Shown here: positions 29,957 to 38,294 of the stretch, one piece after another
Position numbering within the stretch: position 1 is the first letter of the stretch
Layout: every line of letters begins with the position of its first letter
Assembly: GCA_003245715.1 (NCBI GenBank)
Contig: QKCJ01000031.1
Coordinates: 124,001 to 188,000, forward strand
Reading direction: 5' to 3'
DNA length: 64,000 bases
DNA from: a bacterium
GTDB lineage: Bacteria > Planctomycetota > SZUA-567
Translations under genes and position numbers: made by a program
Notes under the pieces: generated by a model
Told to the model about the DNA's origin: nothing
Databases searched by the model: none
The model's input: the letters and a program-made list of their open reading frames with translations, nothing else

Positions 29957-30622
29957 GTGGCAAAGAAGACTGCTAAGAAAGCTGCCAAGAAGGTAGCAAA
30001 AAAGACAACCAAGAAAGCCGCTAAGAAAGTTGCAAAGAAGACAACTAAGAAAGCTGCAAAAAAGGTTGCAAAGAAAACAACCAAGAAGGCCGCTAAGAAA
30101 GTTGCAAAGAAGACAACTAAGAAAGCTGCTACCAAGGTTGCAAAGGTTGCAAAGGTTGCTAAGGTTGCTAAGAAAGCAACAAAGAAGGCCGCTAAGAAAG
30201 TAGCCAAGAAAGTTGCAAAGAAGACAACTAAGAAAGCTGCCAAGAAAGTAACAAAGAAGACACCAGCTAAGCCTGCAAAGACTGCCGGCTGCGCAAAGAA
30301 GACATCTGTAAGTCGCGACCCAAAGAAGCCTCTTACAAAGACACAGCTCATCGCTATGATTTCAGAACAGTGCTGCGTTGAGAAGAAGGATGTTATGACA
30401 GTTATGAACTTCATTCCTGAACTCATCGAAAAAGAACTCAAGAAGCCAGGCATTTTCCAGTTCCCAGGTATGCTCAAGATCGAAAAGAAGCGTATCCCAG
30501 CTCAGAAGGCTGTTAAAAACTGGAAGAACCCATTCACAGGTGAAATCGGCACAAAGCCAGCCAAGCCTGCTTGCAACAAGATCAAGGTTCGCCCACTCAA
30601 GAAGCTTAAGGACATGGCATAA
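29957..30622 (+). CDS. HU-family DNA-binding protein with histone-H1-like Lys/Ala tail
   Basis: The protein has about 221 residues from GTG 29957 (an in-frame ATG at 29942 overlaps the ribosome site AAAGGGGAG). Residues 1-105 are almost only Lys, Ala, Val and Thr, built from 12-residue KKTTKKAAKKVA units like the C-terminal tail of eukaryotic histone H1. Residues about 115-220 form an HU-like domain (PLTKTQLIAMISEQ, FQFPGMLKIEKKRIPAQKA). HU bends and compacts DNA; the tail should bind DNA non-specifically by charge. Comparable tailed HU proteins occur in several bacterial groups. Codon use is highly biased, suggesting abundance. The tail gives a long reverse-strand open frame that is not a gene. 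Confidence 0.9.
   Translation: MAKKTAKKAAKKVAKKTTKKAAKKVAKKTTKKAAKKVAKKTTKKAAKKVAKKTTKKAATKVAKVAKVAKVAKKATKKAAKKVAKKVAKKTTKKAAKKVTKKTPAKPAKTAGCAKKTSVSRDPKKPLTKTQLIAMISEQCCVEKKDVMTVMNFIPELIEKELKKPGIFQFPGMLKIEKKRIPAQKAVKNWKNPFTGEIGTKPAKPACNKIKVRPLKKLKDMA
29963..30260 (+). repeat. Tandem 36-bp repeats encoding the Lys/Ala tail
   Basis: Degenerate tandem units of about 36 bp encode KKTTKKAAKKVA about five times in register. A short run of nine-base VAK units follows (VAKVAKVAKVAK), then a further full unit. Synonymous codon changes between units show they are not a very recent expansion. Copy number could vary between strains by slippage. Confidence 0.8.
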
Positions 30623-30650
30623 TTACTGCCAACCAAAGCAAATGTTCTGC

Positions 30651-30677
30651 AAAGGCCGGCTAGACCGGCCTTTTTTT
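30651..30677 (+). terminator. Rho-independent terminator after the HU gene
   Basis: AAAGGCCGG/CCGGCCTTT stem with loop CTAGA, followed by seven T residues. Confidence 0.95.
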
Positions 30678-30738
30678 ATTACATCTCACGGTTAAAATAA
30701 TTATAATTAACTCATAACTGTATTTGCCGGAGAAGACC

Positions 30739-32130
30739 ATGCCTACATATACTGAACGCGCCTTAAAAATACTGGGCTATGCAATGCTTGCCATAACTAT
30801 CAGCATATTTATCAACTTTACCTTCTTCAAGCCAGAAACAACACAACACAGCAAACAGGCTTTTGAGGTTTGCTCAATGCAGATGTGCGATATGAAAATG
30901 CCTGCCCGCAAAATTCTGGCCAGCGAAGATAAAAAAATCCCCTACTTTGAAGATACCGAGGGCAACTGCATTATCTCAAGCGAATTTTTCTCCCCGGAGA
31001 TAAAAGGTTACGCCGACGCCATTAATATTGCCGTAAAGCTCAAAAAAGACGGAACAGTTCTCTATGCCAGAGTTTATAAACACAGCGAAACGCCAGACTA
31101 TTATCAACGCGCAGAAAACATTATTACCAAAACCTTCGGCATCAATATCAACAAGGATAATAAACCGGCTGATATCGTGACAGGCGCAACCTATACCTCG
31201 CGCGCGATAATTGACAGTATCTACCTTTCGGCCTGGCGCTTCACCGACTTACTGGCTAACCGCCAGTCTTCCGCATCAATACAATCCCAACCCGGCAACC
31301 CGGCAACAATAATATTTATTGCCGCGCTTCTGTTTCTGCCGCTGCTGCGCATTTATATTCACAATAAATGGTTTCACGGTATCTGGCTTGCCGGAGTAAT
31401 GCTTTATTTCGGGATTATAAACAATTTCCAGTTCTCTCTTGAATCAGTGAGAAACCTCATAAAATTCAATATCCCTGATTTCAGCCCATCACAGATACTG
31501 GTAATCGGCGTTCCGCTTTCGATCATATTGTTAGGTAATTATTACTGCGGCTGGCTCTGCCCTTTTGGCGCATTGCAGGAACTGGCAGGAAGAATCATTC
31601 CGCAAAAATTAAGAATCAATCCAGATAAAAGATTATGGCGGATTATACGTTTTTTTAAATTCTTCCTCTTATTCGCAATAGCTCTGGCTGTAATCACAGA
31701 TTTCTATCCCGATCTCGTTTACGCCGATCCTCTACCAGCTTTCTTTTCAGTCTCCTCAGAGAATCATTATTTGCTGATTATCCTTGCAGCGCTTCTGATA
31801 CTGAGCCTCTTTATTGAAAGGTTCTGGTGCCGCACGCTCTGCCTCAGCGGTGCATTCCTCTCCCTTATCGGTCGAATTGAATTGCTCAAAAGAATTATAC
31901 CGACAAAAATTTGGTACAAACTCTATCCGCTCAAGCCCGGATTATGTAATCTCGGCGTTGTCAGCTTCAAGGACGGTGACTGCATCAACTGTGATTATTG
32001 TACTACCGGAAAACCGGCTGCCGAAGAGCCGCTAACCACAACAAAAAAATCAATAACCATAATAAGCATATTTTCGCTTATAATTTACGCGTATATAATT
32101 TTCAGCTTTGTACAGGATAAAGCATTATGA
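30739..32130 (+). CDS. FMN-binding / 4Fe-4S membrane electron-transfer protein (NosR/NapH-like)
   Basis: The protein has about 463 residues from ATG 30739, with GGAGAA six bases upstream. A first membrane helix (about 10-28) is followed by an extracytoplasmic FMN-binding domain ending in VTGATYTSRAI, the TGAT being the motif for covalent FMN attachment by ApbE in RnfG/NqrC. Five or so helices follow, with CGWLCPFGA and CRTLCLSGAF (NapH/NosR-type cysteine blocks) and a C-terminal CINCDYC cluster. Such proteins pass electrons across or along the membrane. The second CxxxC block lacks the usual proline, and only one ferredoxin-like cluster is obvious. The stop overlaps the BrkB start (ATGA). Electron donor and acceptor are unknown; no apbE is in the window. 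Confidence 0.82.
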   Translation: MPTYTERALKILGYAMLAITISIFINFTFFKPETTQHSKQAFEVCSMQMCDMKMPARKILASEDKKIPYFEDTEGNCIISSEFFSPEIKGYADAINIAVKLKKDGTVLYARVYKHSETPDYYQRAENIITKTFGININKDNKPADIVTGATYTSRAIIDSIYLSAWRFTDLLANRQSSASIQSQPGNPATIIFIAALLFLPLLRIYIHNKWFHGIWLAGVMLYFGIINNFQFSLESVRNLIKFNIPDFSPSQILVIGVPLSIILLGNYYCGWLCPFGALQELAGRIIPQKLRINPDKRLWRIIRFFKFFLLFAIALAVITDFYPDLVYADPLPAFFSVSSENHYLLIILAALLILSLFIERFWCRTLCLSGAFLSLIGRIELLKRIIPTKIWYKLYPLKPGLCNLGVVSFKDGDCINCDYCTTGKPAAEEPLTTTKKSITIISIFSLIIYAYIIFSFVQDKAL

Positions 32131-33740
32131 GCTTGAGTGAGAAAGTTAAACTATTTTTCGAGACTGATCTTGAGGAACTGGCCAGCCCCCAGAAGAACCT
32201 TACCAGAATCAAGACCTTCGCAATCTTCTGTGTACAGACCACCCGTTCAGTAATCCGGCACCAGACAATGACCATGTCCTCAGCGCTGGCTTTCAAAACA
32301 TTAATGGCTGTAGTTCCGCTGATTCTGATCGGCATTGCAGTTGCGAGCGCTCTTGGCAATGAAAACGGCCACAGTTACAGTGAGAGTTTCTTTCAGGCAA
32401 TTGAAGAAAAAATACCAAGTACACCATTTCTAAAACCGCTCCTTGACCTCCTGAAGGAAATTTCAACCCGAGCCAGAGAAATCGCCGGAATCGGTCTGAT
32501 CCTGCTCTTTATCACCGCCTACTCACTGCTATCATCTGTGGAATGGGCCTTTAACCGTATCTGGCAGGTAACGGGTAAACGCAAAATAATCAACCGCGTC
32601 ATATCCTATCTGGCAACAATTATAATTGTACCGGTATTAATGTCGTTCTCTGTTTACCTCAACGCTAAAATTGAGACAGTAACCCAACAGGTCGCCAGCA
32701 GTATCGAATCAACGCAGAAAGAGGCGCTCGGCCTTTTCAGCCGCCTAGAAGAGAAAGTAAAGACACCAGAGGAGCCCCAAAAAACCGAACCAACCATAAA
32801 TAAAAATGAGCAAAGCACTGTAACGGCTGAGGAGCGCAGTGAACCTTCCCAAAACAGCGACATAAATACCAACCAGCAAGAGACGACCACGCAGGCGGCT
32901 ACTGAAAAAGTAACCAGTTCTTCCGGCAGCGCAGACAGAAAATCGCAACCTCTAATCGTTAAAATTGTTCTCGGTGTCATCTCAATTATCATCAGTTGTA
33001 TTGCCCTGACAGCTCTCTTCTATTTCATGCCCTACACTCCGGTAAAGCTCAAACCAGCCCTCTACGGCGGCGCTCTTTGCGGTGTAATGATTGAACTCTT
33101 AAAGTATTTTTATTCTTATTACGCCATGCACGCCTCAACCAACCTCACAAGGCTTTACGGCTCTACGCTTCTGGCACTCCCACTCACTCTTTTATGGCTC
33201 TGGCTGGTCTGGACGTTTATACTTATGGGCGTGGAGATATCCTTTAATCTGCAGAACTACCGTGATCTGGCAATAAGCGATAATATTGAAAAACAGGGGC
33301 TGGATAACCGTTTGTATCTTGCAGTGAGAATTGTCCTTCTGGCGAGTGAATATTTTAACCTCGGCAGAAAACCACTTATGTTTATTGATGCTGCAGCCGA
33401 AAAACTTCGTGTCCCGCCATTCATCATACGAACTCTGGTTGAAGAGTTAACGGAAAAAGAGGTCTTGCGTGAAGTTACAGGCGTCAGAGACGGCTACCTG
33501 CCTGCGCGGGATATTACAGAATTGACAGTCTATGATGTCATTGACGCGATTACGGCAGATAAATTTACCTGCGCAGAAACCAGCAAAGACGCAGCGCATG
33601 ATATAATTGCCAGAATGTTCAACAACACCTCCGAAAAAATGGAAGATATTCTCAGGTGCGAATCAATTCATCAGTTACTTGAGGATGAAGGCTTTTTGCA
33701 GACACCAAGTCATTACGAAGAGAACGGAACCTGTTGCTGA
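32127..33740 (+). CDS. YihY/BrkB family membrane protein with C-terminal winged-helix-like domain
   Basis: The 537-residue protein shows the YihY/BrkB (once called ribonuclease BN) pattern: an N-terminal amphipathic part, ALAFKTLMAVVPL, YSLLSSVEWAFNRIW, FYFMPYTPVKLKPALYGG and GSTLLALPLTLLWLWLVW, about six helices in total. Two additions are notable. One is a loop of about 70 hydrophilic residues (about 205-275, rich in Glu, Thr, Gln and Ser) between helices 3 and 4. The other is a soluble tail of about 130 residues that looks like a winged helix (IIRTLVEELTEKEVLREV). The family has no agreed function. Four-base overlap with the FMN/Fe-S gene implies joint synthesis. Confidence 0.85.
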   Translation: MSLSEKVKLFFETDLEELASPQKNLTRIKTFAIFCVQTTRSVIRHQTMTMSSALAFKTLMAVVPLILIGIAVASALGNENGHSYSESFFQAIEEKIPSTPFLKPLLDLLKEISTRAREIAGIGLILLFITAYSLLSSVEWAFNRIWQVTGKRKIINRVISYLATIIIVPVLMSFSVYLNAKIETVTQQVASSIESTQKEALGLFSRLEEKVKTPEEPQKTEPTINKNEQSTVTAEERSEPSQNSDINTNQQETTTQAATEKVTSSSGSADRKSQPLIVKIVLGVISIIISCIALTALFYFMPYTPVKLKPALYGGALCGVMIELLKYFYSYYAMHASTNLTRLYGSTLLALPLTLLWLWLVWTFILMGVEISFNLQNYRDLAISDNIEKQGLDNRLYLAVRIVLLASEYFNLGRKPLMFIDAAAEKLRVPPFIIRTLVEELTEKEVLREVTGVRDGYLPARDITELTVYDVIDAITADKFTCAETSKDAAHDIIARMFNNTSEKMEDILRCESIHQLLEDEGFLQTPSHYEENGTCC

Positions 33741-33782
33741 AACCAATAAATCATTATTCCGTTTATTGTGGTCGTCTAACGA

Positions 33783-35069
33783 TCATTCAGCTTTTGCTTT
33801 GATAATTTTGAATATTTCCGCCGCCCCAATACCCGCCAGAACAATCATACAGGCAACTGCCGGCATCCGGTAGCGTACCGATCCCATAAAAAACGCATGC
33901 ACGACAAACAGATATAGCAGTGGAAGCAGAAATATATATAGCCCTCGCCAATCACGGCGCAATCTCCAGGCGGCCCATACGCCAAGAATCATAACCGGCA
34001 GGTACGACAAACACAAAACTGCAGACTTTAGCCAGCCCGCGCCCTCCCAGTTAAGAAAAGGATTCCAGGTTCTCTTTATTTTATTTAATGACAATTCAAA
34101 AAAGCGCGGCCAATCGTTTTTAACCACCTCTATTGTCTGGCTGAAAATCAATTTATCCGCATATACCTCCGGATGAATTCCATTATAAGAATCCCCGTCT
34201 CCGTTGCTGGAAATACCGGAAACAACTTTCTGCCAATCATCAGGGAAACCAACCTTTCCATGATTTGCCCCACCATCAGCACCAGGTCCGGTCGCCTCCC
34301 AGAAAGTAAAGCCACCCATCGTTGAGAATGGTATAAAAGTAGCAAATTGTTTATAATTTCGCTGCCACCAGGGACTCATAAACGCCAAATAAGCAATCAG
34401 AATAACCGCAATAAACTTCAACGAGCGCAGCCTGAAAACATTATAAAGCGCAATGAAAATATAAAGACAAAATATAATAACCAGCAGCCCCAAAGACGCC
34501 TTGACGTATGCTGCACCAGCCAGTAAAGCCCCAAGAATAAAACTGTATTTATAAATTCTCTCAGGAGCTGACCGACTCTGTACCAGCAATACTCCGGCAT
34601 AAACACAGGCAAGAACCAATGTCACAGCCAAAGTGTCAGCCAGAACAAGCGAATCAATATAAACCATGAAAGGATATAACGCCATTATCAGACCGGCGAA
34701 AATCCCGGCCAGTCTGCCGCGCAGAGTGAAAGCAAGTGAATAAGCCAGCGCCGAATTAATTCCGGCAAAAATAAGATTAGGCAACCGCAGAGAAATCATA
34801 TAACCTGAAGCAAAATCCGGACTGTAAATAAACGAGAGAATATAGGAATACGCAGGCATTCTCCAGGCGTGGAAATTTACTGCATTTATATACTCACCCT
34901 TAAGATTGAGGTTTGCGGCATATGCAATAAAATCTTGGCTATCCGGAAACAGAAAAGGGAAATACAACGAAGTCCTGATATCCGGCAGAATAACCAAAAT
35001 ATAGACAAATAAGCGGATAATAACTGCGAGGATGAAGAATAAAAGCAGGGATTTAAGAGAAATTCTCAC
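33783..35069 (-). CDS. Membrane glycosyltransferase-like protein (GT39/ArnT-like)
   Basis: The 428-residue polytopic protein has about ten hydrophobic segments. The first extracytoplasmic loop has FPDSQDFIAYAANL, with the Asp-containing pattern of lipid-linked-sugar glycosyltransferases of the PMT/ArnT superfamily, and later WWQRNYKQFATFIPFSTMGG. Such enzymes move sugars from polyprenyl-phosphate carriers onto proteins or lipids outside the cell. The start is GTG 35069, with GGGGGTG as a poor ribosome site. It is convergent with the BrkB gene and alone on its strand, so it may be expressed from the 35.25 kb promoter through a hairpin. Confidence 0.75.
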   Translation of the reverse strand: MRISLKSLLLFFILAVIIRLFVYILVILPDIRTSLYFPFLFPDSQDFIAYAANLNLKGEYINAVNFHAWRMPAYSYILSFIYSPDFASGYMISLRLPNLIFAGINSALAYSLAFTLRGRLAGIFAGLIMALYPFMVYIDSLVLADTLAVTLVLACVYAGVLLVQSRSAPERIYKYSFILGALLAGAAYVKASLGLLVIIFCLYIFIALYNVFRLRSLKFIAVILIAYLAFMSPWWQRNYKQFATFIPFSTMGGFTFWEATGPGADGGANHGKVGFPDDWQKVVSGISSNGDGDSYNGIHPEVYADKLIFSQTIEVVKNDWPRFFELSLNKIKRTWNPFLNWEGAGWLKSAVLCLSYLPVMILGVWAAWRLRRDWRGLYIFLLPLLYLFVVHAFFMGSVRYRMPAVACMIVLAGIGAAEIFKIIKAKAE

Positions 35070-35113
35070 AAGACACCCCCAAACGCATAAATGCAGAAAA
35101 GAATTGTCTGTAT

Positions 35114-35154
35114 AAAAAAATTGAGTCCCTTCCGAAGGGGGGGGAGGAAGGGAC
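35114..35154 (-). terminator. Rho-independent terminator or attenuator
   Basis: On the minus strand GTCCCTTCC/GGAAGGGAC form a 9-bp stem (35146-35154 with 35125-35133) around a C-rich 12-base loop, followed by TCAA and seven T residues. It lies 280 bases downstream of the E2 gene and 45 bases upstream of the glycosyltransferase start. It could end the larB-nnrD-E2 transcript, a small RNA, or act as an attenuator. Confidence 0.8.
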
Positions 35155-35246
35155 CCTTACATATCGACAATACCTCAAACAAAGCCATATTAGGGGGGAG
35201 CTTTACCTGAACTACGTCGAATACGTCAAGTCATATAACAGACTTT
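35114..35246 (-). ncRNA. Candidate small RNA or attenuated leader
   Basis: A minus-strand promoter (35252-35279) and a strong terminator (35114-35154) are 130 bases apart with no convincing coding region between. A 40-codon open frame (ATG at about 35189) runs through the hairpin and ends overlapping the glycosyltransferase GTG start, but it has no ribosome site. Two readings are possible: an independent RNA of about 130 nt, or a leader controlling the downstream glycosyltransferase gene. Confidence 0.4.
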
Positions 35247-35251
35247 ATCAT

Positions 35252-35279
35252 AAAATATCATATTTTTGAAAATTGTCAA
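35252..35279 (-). promoter_or_regulatory. Sigma-70-type promoter in the E2 to glycosyltransferase gap
   Basis: Minus-strand TTGACA (35279-35274), 16-base spacer, TATTTT (35257-35252), start near 35245. The remaining part of the gap (35280-35407) is AT-rich with no gene seen. Confidence 0.55.
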
Positions 35280-35407
35280 CACATTTCTTCAGAAAGGTCA
35301 ATTCCCGCGCAGCCACCAAAACACTCAAATACTTACAACGAAATACGTTATGTAATTTTAAATCAATTTTGTTTTTATTAAAATTAATATCTTTCAAACA
35401 AAAACAA

Positions 35408-36436
35408 TTATTTTGTATCATCAAAATCCTCTAAAAGCTTATCCGGGTGTTCCATCAGATATTTAACGTAGCCGTTAAACTTAGCGGCCAATGCGCCATC
35501 AATAACGCGGTGGTCACTCGACAAAGTAATCTTCATCAAAGGACGTATAGCGATCTCCTGATTTATAACCACTGGTGTATCAACAACTTTGCCAACAGCA
35601 AGAATGGCGGCATTGACCGGATTGATGATCGCTGTAAACTGGTCTACATCATATGTTCCAAGATTACTTACCGTAAAGACACCAAATCCGTATTCATCAG
35701 GTGTAAGGCGTTTATTGCGCGCCTTTCGGGCCAACTCTTTGGCGTCATCAGAGACGTCCTTGAGGCTGCGGGTAGCAACGTTACGAACAACCGGAACAAC
35801 CAGACCTTCCGGCTCAGTGGCAACAGCAAAGCCAACGTGCATTTTGCTCCGGCGCACATAACCCTGTGTCGTATAGAGTGATGCAACCTGAGGGAATTTT
35901 TTAAGGGCAAGTCCACAGGACTTAATCAACATATCATTGTATGAAATTCTGATCTTGTGTTCTTTTTTAAGCCGGCCACGCATTTCCATCGGCTCAGTCA
36001 TATCCACAATCGTCGTAAGGTAAAAATGCGGCATTTCATGTCGCGCAAGGCTCATCCGTTGCGCAATAACCGTACGCATCGCATCCATTGGCAGGATGCT
36101 GTCTCCAAGATCAGGCGTAATATCACAACTCACATGAATTGGCGGAGCCGGCGCAAAAGCCTGATAAGTTGAAATTACAGACTTGCTAATGGTGGCGCCA
36201 TCAGCGGTTGCCAGTGCCATCACACCATTTACCGGAACAAGTTGCCCTTCATGCGCAATTTTATGGGCAATCACACAATCATGTTCACAATCAATTTCGA
36301 GTGTCACTTTATCAATCGTGACATCACATATAGGCTGTCCCTTGCATACATTGTCACCAGTATCAACCAGCCATTTAGCAAAAGTTGCCGAATTCATGCG
36401 ACGTGCCAACTTCGGCAGCTTAATTTCGATTACCAT
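35408..36436 (-). CDS. 2-oxoacid dehydrogenase acyltransferase (E2) without E3-binding domain
   Basis: The protein has 342 residues from ATG 36436, with GGGAG upstream; a TTG 21 bases earlier is possible but has no site. Residues 1-75 are a lipoyl domain with the lipoyl Lys at about 43 in TIDKVTLEID. Residues about 115-342 are the trimer-forming acyltransferase core with the catalytic SSDHRVIDG near the C-terminus. The linker is too short for the peripheral subunit-binding domain seen in ordinary E2 proteins. E1 and E3 genes are absent nearby, so the partner complex is unknown. It is the last gene of larB-nnrD-E2. Confidence 0.88.
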   Translation of the reverse strand: MVIEIKLPKLARRMNSATFAKWLVDTGDNVCKGQPICDVTIDKVTLEIDCEHDCVIAHKIAHEGQLVPVNGVMALATADGATISKSVISTYQAFAPAPPIHVSCDITPDLGDSILPMDAMRTVIAQRMSLARHEMPHFYLTTIVDMTEPMEMRGRLKKEHKIRISYNDMLIKSCGLALKKFPQVASLYTTQGYVRRSKMHVGFAVATEPEGLVVPVVRNVATRSLKDVSDDAKELARKARNKRLTPDEYGFGVFTVSNLGTYDVDQFTAIINPVNAAILAVGKVVDTPVVINQEIAIRPLMKITLSSDHRVIDGALAAKFNGYVKYLMEHPDKLLEDFDDTK

Positions 36437-36463
36437 TAAATCCGTCTCCCAAACCAAACCCGT

Positions 36464-37318
36464 TTATTTAGCTATATATTTATTAAATGCCTCAGGCAGT
36501 GCTTCGATGATATCACTGGCAATAAGGCTGTATCGCCCTTTCACACCAGCGGCAATATCACCAGCCAGCCCGTGCAGGTAAGTACCGGCAACCGCCGCAT
36601 CATAAACCGGCATCTTCTGCCCGATAAGCGCCGCAATAACCCCACAAAGCACATCCCCAGACCCCGCTGTAGCCATCCCGTCATTACCAGTTTCATTTAC
36701 AAAGCATGTATTGCCGTCAGCAATCACTGTATCATTGCCCTTAAGAACAACTACGGCAGATATCTTCTTTGCCAGCTCACTCGCAGACTTACTACGGTCG
36801 GCCTGTATTTCATTTACCGAAACGTTGGTCAGACCGGCCATTTCACCGGGATGTGGCGTAAGTACCGTCGGATTCTTACGCGATGCTACTGGTCGAAGGT
36901 CACTTGCAATTGCCCTGAGCGCGCCCGCATCAATCAGCAGCGGAGCTTTAATCTCAGCAATAAGCAAACGCATCAACTCCCCACTCTCACCAGCAACCGG
37001 CAACCCCGGGCCAAGAACAACCGCGTCAGCTTCCATTGAAGCTTCAAGAAGATGTTCACGCGCATCCACCGACAAAGCTTTCTGCTTGGTTTCGGGGAGC
37101 GGCAGGGTAATGAGTTCCGGCATATAAGTCATGGCGGTTGATGACAGGCTAAGCGGTACCGCCCAGGTAACCAGCCCCGCTCCGCTGCGAAGAGCAGCAC
37201 GTGAGGCAAGTGCACCGGCGCCAAGCATACCAAACGATCCGGCAATTACCAGAAGGCGGCCGAATTTCCCTTTATGAGAATCTGGATTACGTTCAGGTAA
37301 CTCAGGAAGTTCACTCAT
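36464..37318 (-). CDS. nnrD: ADP/ATP-dependent NAD(P)H-hydrate dehydratase
   Basis: The 284-residue protein of the YjeF C-terminal (ribokinase-like) family has KGKFGRLLVIAGS, VLTPHPGEMAGL, VVLKGNDTVIADG and the catalytic NDGMATAGSGDVLCG. It repairs the hydrated, inactive form of NADH or NADPH. The epimerase half (NnrE), often fused, is absent, so it is a stand-alone dehydratase. The ATG overlaps the end of larB by eight bases and E2 follows after 27 bases. Confidence 0.92.
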   Translation of the reverse strand: MSELPELPERNPDSHKGKFGRLLVIAGSFGMLGAGALASRAALRSGAGLVTWAVPLSLSSTAMTYMPELITLPLPETKQKALSVDAREHLLEASMEADAVVLGPGLPVAGESGELMRLLIAEIKAPLLIDAGALRAIASDLRPVASRKNPTVLTPHPGEMAGLTNVSVNEIQADRSKSASELAKKISAVVVLKGNDTVIADGNTCFVNETGNDGMATAGSGDVLCGVIAALIGQKMPVYDAAVAGTYLHGLAGDIAAGVKGRYSLIASDIIEALPEAFNKYIAK

Positions 37319-38093
37319 ATTGCCCCTTTCCAGACTTGGCAGCAGTAATACTGTTTAAAATTCTCGCAGCCAGACAAGCCGCGCCAAAACCATTATCAAT
37401 ATTCATAACCCCAACCCCGCTGGCACACGAATTAAGCATTCCCAGCAGAGCCGCAACGCCGTTAAAACTAGCCCCGTATCCAACATTGGTCGGGACCGCA
37501 ATAACCGGACAGCGAACTAGGCCACCAATGACACTCGGTAACGCCCCCTCCATACCGGCAACCACAATAATCACCGATGCACTGCGCAACACCGATAAAT
37601 TATCAAGCAGACGATGCAAACCTGCCACACCAGTATCATACAGCTTATCCGAAACAATCCCAAATGCCCGTAAAGTTTCGAGCGCTTCTTCTGCGACCGG
37701 AAGATCACTGGTACCGGCCGAAACAACCAGCACCGGCGCCAATGCACAATCAGGCTGTTTAGGCACACCAATGCGAACCGTGCGCCCGAGTTTATTATAA
37801 ACCGCCTCAGGCCAGACCTTACAGACCGCCTCGCTTATTTCAAGGGTAACTCTGGAGAGTAGCACAAGTTCTGATCGCGAAAGGATACTTCTGGTAATTT
37901 CAACGCATTGTTCAGGTGTCTTGTTTTCCGCGTAAATCACTTCAGGAAAACCGCAGCGAGCCTGACGGCTATGATCAATACGGGCAAAGCCCAGATTCTC
38001 TACAGGATCAATATTGCAGTACGCAGCTTCCGGGGTAACTTCACCAGTAGCGACTTTATGCAAAAGTTCTAATATTTCACCGTTTTCAGACAA
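37311..38093 (-). CDS. larB: LarB-type carboxylase (AIR carboxylase family)
   Basis: The 260-residue protein has a C-terminal PurE-like domain with SAGTSDLPVAEEA, VAGMEGALPSVIGGL, PVIAVPTNVGYGASFNGVAALLGMLNSCASG and VMNIDNGFGAA. In LarB this fold carboxylates nicotinic acid adenine dinucleotide for the nickel-pincer cofactor of lactate racemase. larC, larE and larA are not in the window. TTG 38093 is the start; AGGA lies eight bases upstream and no ATG is available. It overlaps nnrD, which also deals with nicotinamide nucleotides. Confidence 0.88.
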   Translation of the reverse strand: MSENGEILELLHKVATGEVTPEAAYCNIDPVENLGFARIDHSRQARCGFPEVIYAENKTPEQCVEITRSILSRSELVLLSRVTLEISEAVCKVWPEAVYNKLGRTVRIGVPKQPDCALAPVLVVSAGTSDLPVAEEALETLRAFGIVSDKLYDTGVAGLHRLLDNLSVLRSASVIIVVAGMEGALPSVIGGLVRCPVIAVPTNVGYGASFNGVAALLGMLNSCASGVGVMNIDNGFGAACLAARILNSITAAKSGKGQYE

Positions 38094-38205
38094 AAGCTAA
38101 TCCTATTCTAACGCCTTAAAACTCTACGTTATTACCGAAATAAGTCAAGAAGTGTTTGGCTTTTTTCCTTAGTTTAAAACAACTTACAGCGATTATTGAA
38201 AACAC

Positions 38206-38238
38206 AAAAAATGGGCCCTTCCAAAAAGAAAGGGCCCA
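38206..38238 (-). terminator. Rho-independent terminator after glnN
   Basis: Minus strand TGGGCCCTT/AAGGGCCCA stem with a 9-base loop followed by six T residues. Confidence 0.95.
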
Positions 38239-38294
38239 GACGTTTATTCCTGCGGACACAGGAAAAAACCTGAATGCTGTTTCAGCACAACTTA

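Noticed and set aside
29963-30260. Regular repeats that could suggest a CRISPR array
   Set aside because: Units are contiguous, in frame, vary at synonymous positions and have no unique spacers.
29935-30477. A 180-codon minus-strand frame opposite the HU gene, rich in Phe, Ala, Thr and Val
   Set aside because: It is the complement of the Lys/Ala repeat (AAG read as CTT/TTC) and has no ribosome site; the plus-strand product has a recognisable HU domain.
35134-35145. Run of eight G in the 35.1 kb hairpin loop as evidence of an assembly error
   Set aside because: It lies in a loop between perfectly paired arms and not in a gene; a length error there would not change the interpretation, though the exact count may be uncertain.
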